A stretch of 19,767 nucleotides of DNA from an uncultured Lachnospiraceae bacterium (lineage in GTDB: Bacteria > Bacillota > Clostridia > Lachnospirales > Lachnospiraceae), in assembly GCA_910585215.1 (NCBI GenBank), contig CAJUDQ010000050.1, positions 1 to 19,767 of the forward strand. The letters run 5' to 3'. The stretch's first letter is position 1, and every line of letters begins with the position of its first letter. The position numbers were made by a program, and so were the translations under genes. This document shows, in pieces, positions 15,162 through 19,767 of the stretch. A model generated the notes under the pieces. It was not told where the DNA came from. It did not search any database and was given only the letters and a program-made list of their open reading frames with translations.

Positions 15162-15479
15162 ATGGCAAGTCAAGTAATGAGAATCACATTGAAGGCATAT
15201 GACCATCAGTTAATCGACCAGTCTGCTGCCAAAATCATCGAAACTGTAAAAAAGACAGGAACAAAGGTGAGCGGTCCGGTACCTCTTCCAACAAAGAAGG
15301 AAGTAGTAACTATTTTAAGAGCCGTACACAAATACAAAGATTCCAGAGAGCAGTTCGAGCAGAGAACTCATAAGAGACTTATTGATATTATCACACCGTC
15401 ACAGAAGACAGTTGAAACATTGTCCAAGCTGGAAATGCCAGCAGGTGTATATATCGACATAAAGATGAAGCAAAAGTAA
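15162..15479 (+). CDS. rpsJ: 30S ribosomal protein S10
   Basis: This 105-aa protein is S10, part of the 30S head, and is also NusE, which links transcription antitermination to translation. The typical sequence is clear: ITLKAYDHQLIDQSAAKIIETVKKTG, the loop with GPVPLPTKKEVVTIL, then HKRLIDIITPSQKTVETLSKLEMPAGVYIDIKM. Length matches the family. AAAAGGAGG lies just upstream of the ATG at 15162; the frame is open to 15123 but that extension lies in the leader. It is the first gene of the S10 operon, followed by an unusually wide 178-nt gap before rplC. Confidence 0.97.
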   Translation: MASQVMRITLKAYDHQLIDQSAAKIIETVKKTGTKVSGPVPLPTKKEVVTILRAVHKYKDSREQFEQRTHKRLIDIITPSQKTVETLSKLEMPAGVYIDIKMKQK

Positions 15480-15590
15480 TAAAAGCTCATCTGAAAAATA
15501 ATAAGCAAGTAATCCTGAAGGGTTTAGATATAAAAGCAACACATTTTCTTATGTATATAGTGTTCCACATATATTAAGCTGTTCTAGGAT

Positions 15591-15626
15591 GTTTTCAGAA
15601 GATGTAAAAAGACATTTGCTGAAAAC
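15591..15626 (+). promoter_or_regulatory. Strong hairpin upstream of rplC
   Basis: GTTTTCAG (15591-15598) pairs with CTGAAAAC (15619-15626). After a one-base mismatch, AGATGT pairs with ACATTT around a 6-nt loop, giving 14 pairs in total. It ends about 16 nt before the rplC GGAGG. It lies in the 178-nt rpsJ-rplC gap, which otherwise holds only weaker A/T-rich pairings near 15553-15577. It may control processing or rplC translation. Confidence 0.6.
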
Positions 15627-15657
15627 CGCTGTAGATGAAACAGGAGGTAAACTATCT

Positions 15658-16293
15658 ATGAAGAAAGCAATTTTAGCAAGAAAAGTGGGTATGACCCAGA
15701 TTTTCAACGAAGAAGGCGCTTTGATTCCGGTAACAGTACTTCAGGCCGGTCCGTGCGTAGTCACTCAGGTGAAAACAGTAGAAAACGACGGTTACAGCGC
15801 AGTACAGGTAGGCTTTGAGGATATCAGAGAAAAACTGGTAAACAAGCCGCAAAAAGGGCATTTTGATAAAGCAGGAGTTTCCTGCAAGAGATTTGTCAGA
15901 GAACTCAAACTTGAGGATGCCGAAAATTATTCTGTAAAGGATGAAATTAAAGCGGATGTATTTTCCGCAGGCGATAAGGTAGACGCCACAGCTATTTCAA
16001 AAGGAAAAGGCTTTCAGGGCGCAATAAAGAGATTGGGACAGTCAAGAGGACCTATGGCACATGGTTCAAAATTCCACAGACATCAGGGTTCGAATGGTGC
16101 CTGCTCAAGTCCGTCAAGGGTATTCAAAGGAAAAGGAATGCCGGGACATATGGGCTGCAAGAAGATTACAATTCAAAATCTTGAGATTGTAAGAGTAGAT
16201 GCAGAAAAGAATCTGCTTCTTGTCAAGGGAGCAGTTCCGGGACCAAGAAAAGCTCTGGTTACAATCAGAGAAACTGTAAAAACAGGCAAATAG
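15658..16293 (+). CDS. rplC: 50S ribosomal protein L3
   Basis: This 211-aa protein is L3, which contacts 23S rRNA near the peptidyl transferase centre. It starts MKKAILARKVGMTQIFNEEG as usual, and the long loop region GFQGAIKRLGQSRGPMAHGSKFHRHQGSNG and MPGHMGCKKITIQNL carries the conserved glutamine and histidine segment that reaches toward the catalytic centre. GGAGG lies 10 nt upstream of the ATG. The frame is open back to 15589, through the hairpin, but that is not coding by comparison with the family. The final TAG is followed by a 25-nt gap to rplD. Confidence 0.97.
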   Translation: MKKAILARKVGMTQIFNEEGALIPVTVLQAGPCVVTQVKTVENDGYSAVQVGFEDIREKLVNKPQKGHFDKAGVSCKRFVRELKLEDAENYSVKDEIKADVFSAGDKVDATAISKGKGFQGAIKRLGQSRGPMAHGSKFHRHQGSNGACSSPSRVFKGKGMPGHMGCKKITIQNLEIVRVDAEKNLLLVKGAVPGPRKALVTIRETVKTGK

Positions 16294-16318
16294 GTATTAG
16301 GGAAGGAGGAATAATCAA

Positions 16319-16939
16319 ATGTCAAAGGTATCTGTTTACAATATGGAAGGACAGCAGGTTGGCGAAATAGAACTGAATGACGAAGTGTTCAATGTAGAAA
16401 TCAATGAACATCTGGTAAATCAGGCAGTAAAGCTCCAGCTTGCAAATAAGCGTCAGGGCACACAGAGCGCAAAGACACGTTCCGAAGTGCGCGGCGGCGG
16501 AAGAAAGCCTTGGAAGCAGAAGGGTACAGGCCACGCAAGACAGGGTTCAACAAGAGCTCCACAGTGGACAGGCGGCGGTGTTGTATTCGCTCCAAAGCCA
16601 AGAGATTATTCATTCAAAATGAATAAAAAGGAAAAACAGTTGGCTCTTAAGTCAGTATTGACCTCAAGAGTACAGGAAAATAAATTTATCGTTGTAGATG
16701 CAATTAAGATGGATGAGAAAAAGACAAAGACATTTGTCAAAGCATTAGACAGCTTGAAAGTATCGAAGGCTCTGGTAGTTTTGAATGAAAATGACCAGAA
16801 CGTAGTTTGTTCAGCAAGGAATATTCCTACAGTTAAGACTGCTTTCACAAATACAATCAATGTATATGATATTTTAAAATATGATACAATTGTGATTGAC
16901 AAGGCAGCTGTAGCGACTATCGAGGAGGTGTATGCATAA
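16319..16939 (+). CDS. rplD: 50S ribosomal protein L4
   Basis: This 206-aa protein is L4 (L1e family), with the long basic loop (RQGTQSAKTRSEVRGGGRKPW, then GTGHARQGSTRAPQW) that lines the peptide exit tunnel and is the site of macrolide-resistance changes. AAGGAGG precedes the ATG. The 3' end overlaps rplW by one base (TAATG), indicating translational coupling. L4 is the classical autoregulator of the S10 operon in Escherichia coli; whether it binds the leader here is unknown. Confidence 0.97.
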   Translation: MSKVSVYNMEGQQVGEIELNDEVFNVEINEHLVNQAVKLQLANKRQGTQSAKTRSEVRGGGRKPWKQKGTGHARQGSTRAPQWTGGGVVFAPKPRDYSFKMNKKEKQLALKSVLTSRVQENKFIVVDAIKMDEKKTKTFVKALDSLKVSKALVVLNENDQNVVCSARNIPTVKTAFTNTINVYDILKYDTIVIDKAAVATIEEVYA

Positions 16940-17238
16940 TGGCAGACGTAAAATATTATGATGTTATCCTCAAGCCTGTGATTACAGAAAAGAGCATGAA
17001 TGATATGGCTGAAAGAAAATATACATTTTATGTTCATACAGAGGCTACAAAAGTACAGATTAAAGAGGCTGTTGAAAAGATGTTTGAGGGAACAAAGGTT
17101 GCCAGAGTCAACACCATGAATCTGGAGGGAAAAACCAAGAGACGTGGAAGAACTGTTGGAAAAACCTCAAAGAAGAAAAAAGCAATTGTGCAGCTTACAG
17201 AGGACAGCAAGGATATTGAAATATTCCAAGGTTTATAA
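16939..17238 (+). CDS. rplW: 50S ribosomal protein L23
   Basis: This 99-aa protein is L23, located at the exit of the peptide tunnel where it docks trigger factor and the signal recognition particle. Typical segments are DVILKPVITEKSM, KYTFYVHTEATKVQIKEAVEKMF and the basic loop RRGRTVGKTSKKKKAIVQL. GAGGTG lies before the ATG within the 3' end of rplD. It is followed by a long structured gap instead of the usual short spacer. Confidence 0.97.
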   Translation: MADVKYYDVILKPVITEKSMNDMAERKYTFYVHTEATKVQIKEAVEKMFEGTKVARVNTMNLEGKTKRRGRTVGKTSKKKKAIVQLTEDSKDIEIFQGL

Positions 17239-17399
17239 TAGGTCATTAATCACAAACGATTGATGACAGAAAAGGAAGCACACTGATGTGTGCGTAGGTC
17301 ATCAACCGCAAGCGATTGATGACGTAGCCAGCATGATAAAATTCTCACATATATGCGGCAGTTAGAATAGGTCCTCCATCATTTATGACGGATGACAGA
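17239..17399 (+). repeat. Array of related hairpins between rplW and rplB
   Basis: Three units begin with TAGGTC and end with GATGAC. Unit 1: GTCATTAA (17242-17249) pairs with TTGATGAC (17260-17267). Unit 2: GTCATCAA (17298-17305) pairs perfectly with TTGATGAC (17316-17323). Unit 3: 17371-17381 pairs with 17386-17396 with two mismatches. Units 1 and 2 are also similar in the loop (CACAAACGA and CGCAAGCGA). Between them GCACAC (17278-17283) forms a perfect hairpin with GTGTGC (17288-17293). The 183-nt gap has no gene. Confidence 0.8.
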
Positions 17400-17421
17400 G
17401 AAAGAAAAGGAGAGAAAGAAA

Positions 17422-18264
17422 ATGGGAATTAAAACATATAACCCATATACACCTTCCAGAAGAAACATGACAGGGCTTGACCACGCAGAAATCACAAAGT
17501 CGGCACCGGAAAAGTCTTTAACAGTTTCTTTAAAGAAGAACTCAGGCAGAAACAACCAGGGTAAAATTACAGTAAGACACCGTGGCGGCGGTTCAAAAAG
17601 AAAATATAGAATTATTGATTTCAAGAGAAGAAAAGATGATATTCCGGCAACTGTTATCGGTATTGAATACGACCCGAACAGAACTGCAAATATTGCGCTT
17701 ATCTGTTATGCAGACGGTCAGAAGTCATATATTCTGGCACCAAACGGACTGACAGACGGCATGAAAGTAATGAGTGGTCCAAATGCGGAAATCAGAGTCG
17801 GCAACTGCCTTCCTCTTGAAATGATTCCAGTAGGTACGGAAATTCATAATATTGAATTATATCCGGGAAAAGGCGGACAGCTTGTTCGTTCTGCTGGAAA
17901 CTCAGCACAGCTTATGGCAAAAGAGGGCAAATATGCTACACTCAGACTGCCTTCAGGCGAAATGAGAATGGTTCCAATTATCTGCCGCGCAACAATCGGT
18001 CAGGTTGGAAATATAGAGCATGACTTAGTAAATATTGGTAAAGCAGGACGTAAGCGTCATATGGGTATCCGCCCTACTGTCCGTGGTTCTGTTATGAATC
18101 CGAATGACCATCCACATGGTGGTGGTGAAGGAAAGACTGGTATCGGACGCCCGGGTCCATGTACACCATGGGGCAAGCCGGCACTTGGTTTGAAGACAAG
18201 AAAGAAGAACAAGCAGTCTAACAAGCTTATCGTAAGAAGACGAGACGGTAAGAACATGAAATAA
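17422..18264 (+). CDS. rplB: 50S ribosomal protein L2
   Basis: This 280-aa protein is L2, required for subunit association and peptidyl transferase activity. It begins MGIKTYNPYTPSRRNMT; the central RNA-binding part includes GGQLVRSAGNSAQLMAKEGKYATLRLPSGEMR, and the C-terminal MNPNDHPHGGGEGKTGIGRPG holds the conserved histidines near the catalytic centre. AAAGGAG lies 10 nt before the ATG; the open frame to 17392 overlaps the last hairpin of the gap and is rejected. Length is normal. A 12-nt gap separates it from rpsS. Confidence 0.97.
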   Translation: MGIKTYNPYTPSRRNMTGLDHAEITKSAPEKSLTVSLKKNSGRNNQGKITVRHRGGGSKRKYRIIDFKRRKDDIPATVIGIEYDPNRTANIALICYADGQKSYILAPNGLTDGMKVMSGPNAEIRVGNCLPLEMIPVGTEIHNIELYPGKGGQLVRSAGNSAQLMAKEGKYATLRLPSGEMRMVPIICRATIGQVGNIEHDLVNIGKAGRKRHMGIRPTVRGSVMNPNDHPHGGGEGKTGIGRPGPCTPWGKPALGLKTRKKNKQSNKLIVRRRDGKNMK

Positions 18265-18276
18265 GGAGGATTACCA

Positions 18277-18555
18277 ATGGCTAGATCATTAAAAAAGGGA
18301 CCATTTGCGGATGAAAGCTTACTCAAGAAGATAGCAGCAATGAATGCGTCAGGCCAGAAGTCGGTTATCAAGACTTGGTCACGTCGTTCAACAATCTTCC
18401 CACAGATGGTTGGACATACAATTGCAGTGCATGACGGAAGAAAGCATGTGCCTGTATATATTACAGAAGACATGGTTGGACATAAGCTCGGTGAGTTCGT
18501 TGCTACAAGAACTTACAGAGGACATGGAAAAGACGAGAAGAAGGCAAGACGCTAA
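18277..18555 (+). CDS. rpsS: 30S ribosomal protein S19
   Basis: This 92-aa protein is S19, which binds 16S rRNA in the 30S head and contacts S13 and the inter-subunit bridge. Typical family sequence: MARSLKKGPFADESLLKKI, KTWSRRSTIFPQMVGHTIAVHDG and GHKLGEFVATRTYRGHGK. AAGGAGG precedes the ATG with ideal spacing. A 32-nt gap separates it from rplV. Confidence 0.98.
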   Translation: MARSLKKGPFADESLLKKIAAMNASGQKSVIKTWSRRSTIFPQMVGHTIAVHDGRKHVPVYITEDMVGHKLGEFVATRTYRGHGKDEKKARR

Positions 18556-18587
18556 TTTTTTAGGATTTTGAAAGGAGGTATTCATCC

Positions 18588-18974
18588 ATGGCAAAAGGTC
18601 ATAGAAGCAAAATTAAAAGAGAGAGAAATGCTGTTAAGGATACAAGACCATCAGCAAAGCTTTCGTATGCTAGAATATCAGTTCAGAAGGCATGCTTCGT
18701 ATTGGACGCTATCAGAGGCAAAGATGTTGTATCTGCTCTGGGTATCTTAGCGTATAATCCGAGATATGCATCATCAGTAATAGAGAAATTGTTAAAATCA
18801 GCAATTGCAAATGCTGAAAATAATCAGGGAATGAACCCGGAGAACCTCTATGTTGAGGAATGTTATGCAACTCAGGGGCCTATTATGAAGAGAATCAGAC
18901 CAAGAGCACAGGGAAGAGCATACAGAATCGAAAAGAGAATGTGTCACATTACAATTGTGCTCAATGAAAAATAA
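18588..18974 (+). CDS. rplV: 50S ribosomal protein L22
   Basis: This 128-aa protein is L22, whose long beta hairpin (here around IMKRIRPRAQGRAYRIEKRMCHITIVL) lines the peptide exit tunnel and is a macrolide-resistance hotspot. AAGGAGG lies upstream of the ATG at 18588. Length and sequence are typical for clostridia. A hairpin occupies the gap to rpsC. Confidence 0.97.
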   Translation: MAKGHRSKIKRERNAVKDTRPSAKLSYARISVQKACFVLDAIRGKDVVSALGILAYNPRYASSVIEKLLKSAIANAENNQGMNPENLYVEECYATQGPIMKRIRPRAQGRAYRIEKRMCHITIVLNEK

Positions 18975-18986
18975 AAGCATGACTGC

Positions 18987-19038
18987 GCAATCAACGCAAT
19001 CGGTTTTTGACTGTTTTATTATAGCAGGCGTTGGTTGC
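18987..19038 (+). promoter_or_regulatory. 11-bp hairpin between rplV and rpsC
   Basis: GCAATCAACGC (18987-18997) pairs with GCGTTGGTTGC (19028-19038) over 11 pairs including one G-U, with a 30-nt loop containing short T-runs. No T-run follows the stem, so it is not a simple terminator. It sits about 11 nt before the rpsC ribosome binding site, so it may tune rpsC translation or message processing. Confidence 0.6.
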
Positions 19039-19061
19039 ATAATTTAGAAAGGAGAACCGGA

Positions 19062-19733
19062 ATGGGACAGAAAGTTAATCCTCATGGCTTAAGAGTTGGT
19101 ATTATTAAAGACTGGGATTCAAAATGGTATGCATCTAAGGCGGATTTTGCAGATTGCCTTATTGAAGATCAGGAGATTAGAAAATACCTGAAAGATAAAT
19201 TATACAGCGCTGGTGTTGCCAAAATTGAAATCGAAAGAGCATCAGATAGATGTAAGGTGATTGTTCACACAGCAAAACCGGGACTTGTAATCGGTAAAGG
19301 CGGTGCTGAAATAGAGAAGCTGAAGGTTGAATTGCAGAAGCTGACAGCAAAGAAATTAGTAGTAGATATCAAAGAAGTAAAAAGACCTGACAGAGATGCT
19401 CAGCTTGTAGCAGAAAACATCGCTCTTCAGCTGGAGAACCGTGTATCGTTCAGAAGAGCAATGAAGTCTACAATGTCAAGAAGTATGAAGGCAGGAGCAA
19501 AAGGTATCAAAGCAGCAGTTTCAGGACGTCTCGGCGGTGCAGATATGGCGCGTGGAGAGTTCTACAGCGAAGGTACAATTCCACTTCAGACATTGAGAGC
19601 AGATATTGATTATGGTTTCGCTGAAGCAGACACCACTTACGGCAAGTTGGGTGTTAAGGTTTGGATTTACAAAGGCGAAGTACTTCCAACAAAGGCTGCT
19701 AAGGCAGATGAAAAGGAAGGGAGCGATAAATAA
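19062..19733 (+). CDS. rpsC: 30S ribosomal protein S3
   Basis: This 223-aa protein is S3, part of the mRNA entry site with helicase activity. It starts MGQKVNPHGLRVGIIKDWDS; the KH domain shows VIGKGGAEIEKLKVELQKL, and the C-terminal domain has MKAGAKGIKAAVSGRLGGADMAR. GGAGAACCGG precedes the ATG at 19062; the longer frame from 19035 starts inside the upstream hairpin and is rejected. The stop codon overlaps the rplP start by one base. Confidence 0.97.
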   Translation: MGQKVNPHGLRVGIIKDWDSKWYASKADFADCLIEDQEIRKYLKDKLYSAGVAKIEIERASDRCKVIVHTAKPGLVIGKGGAEIEKLKVELQKLTAKKLVVDIKEVKRPDRDAQLVAENIALQLENRVSFRRAMKSTMSRSMKAGAKGIKAAVSGRLGGADMARGEFYSEGTIPLQTLRADIDYGFAEADTTYGKLGVKVWIYKGEVLPTKAAKADEKEGSDK

Positions 19734-19767
19734 TGTTAATGCCAAAGAGAGTAAAGCGTCGTAAACA
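19733..19767 (+). CDS. rplP: 50S ribosomal protein L16, 5' end only
   Basis: The final 35 bases read MLMPKRVKRRK, the normal start of L16 in this position of the S10 operon. The ATG shares its A with the TAA stop of rpsC. A GGAAGGGAG site lies at the end of rpsC. The rest is beyond the window. Confidence 0.93.
   Translation, partial: MLMPKRVKRRK

Noticed and set aside
16606..17037. Minus-strand frame of 143 codons opposite rplD and rplW
   Set aside because: It is antisense to conserved ribosomal genes; its hydrophobic appearance comes from reverse-complemented lysine codons.
17239..17399. CRISPR array
   Set aside because: The repeats are few, imperfect and individually form hairpins, spacing is irregular, and there are no cas genes.
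18057..18473. Minus-strand frame of 138 codons opposite rplB and rpsS
   Set aside because: It is antisense to essential conserved genes with no supporting signals.

Overview
The window is a chromosomal segment of a low-GC Gram-positive anaerobe, most likely a member of Clostridia close to Lachnospiraceae. This rests on the A/T-rich sequence, strong AGGAGG-type ribosome binding sites, the canonical S10 ribosomal-protein operon with clostridial-type proteins, and decayed serine-recombinase and sigma-factor genes typical of the conjugative elements of this group. No database search was possible, so the taxonomy is inference.

Positions 1-4000 are an accessory region built from mobile-element debris. 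A large serine recombinase (1-870) is broken by in-frame stops and frameshifts, and an IS200-type transposase (about 895-1228) is frameshifted and truncated. A 42-codon stub (3807-3932) looks like the N-terminus of an element-borne sigma factor. Between these remnants lies an intact minus-strand two-gene operon (3624 to 1479), with its own promoter and a 20-nt gene overlap. It encodes an ABC/AAA15-type ATPase and a TOPRIM-domain protein, an arrangement typical of ATPase-nuclease anti-phage systems. This is the best candidate for an under-described system here.

Positions 4000-12206 look like a cell-envelope sensing block. A DUF4342-like membrane protein is followed by an OmpR-family response regulator and its overlapping histidine kinase. 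Then come three tandem paralogous membrane-anchored extracellular proteins of unknown function (about 480 aa each). Debris of a fourth copy lies between copies 1 and 2, so the family has been expanding and decaying by tandem duplication. A separate exact 51-bp tandem duplication lies at the 5' end of copy 1.

Positions 12198-14767 carry a minus-strand SAM-dependent methyltransferase that meets paralog 3 tail to tail with a 9-nt overlap, a TIM-barrel sugar phosphate isomerase/epimerase-like protein, and an orphan 200-aa protein whose C-terminal half has paired-histidine motifs resembling a nuclease/toxin domain.

Positions 14834-19767 are the start of the S10 operon: promoter, a long structured leader, then rpsJ, rplC, rplD, rplW, rplB, rpsS, rplV, rpsC and the first codons of rplP. 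Several gaps in this otherwise compact operon contain clear RNA hairpins. The most striking is the 183-nt rplW-rplB gap, which has three related hairpins plus a fourth unrelated one.
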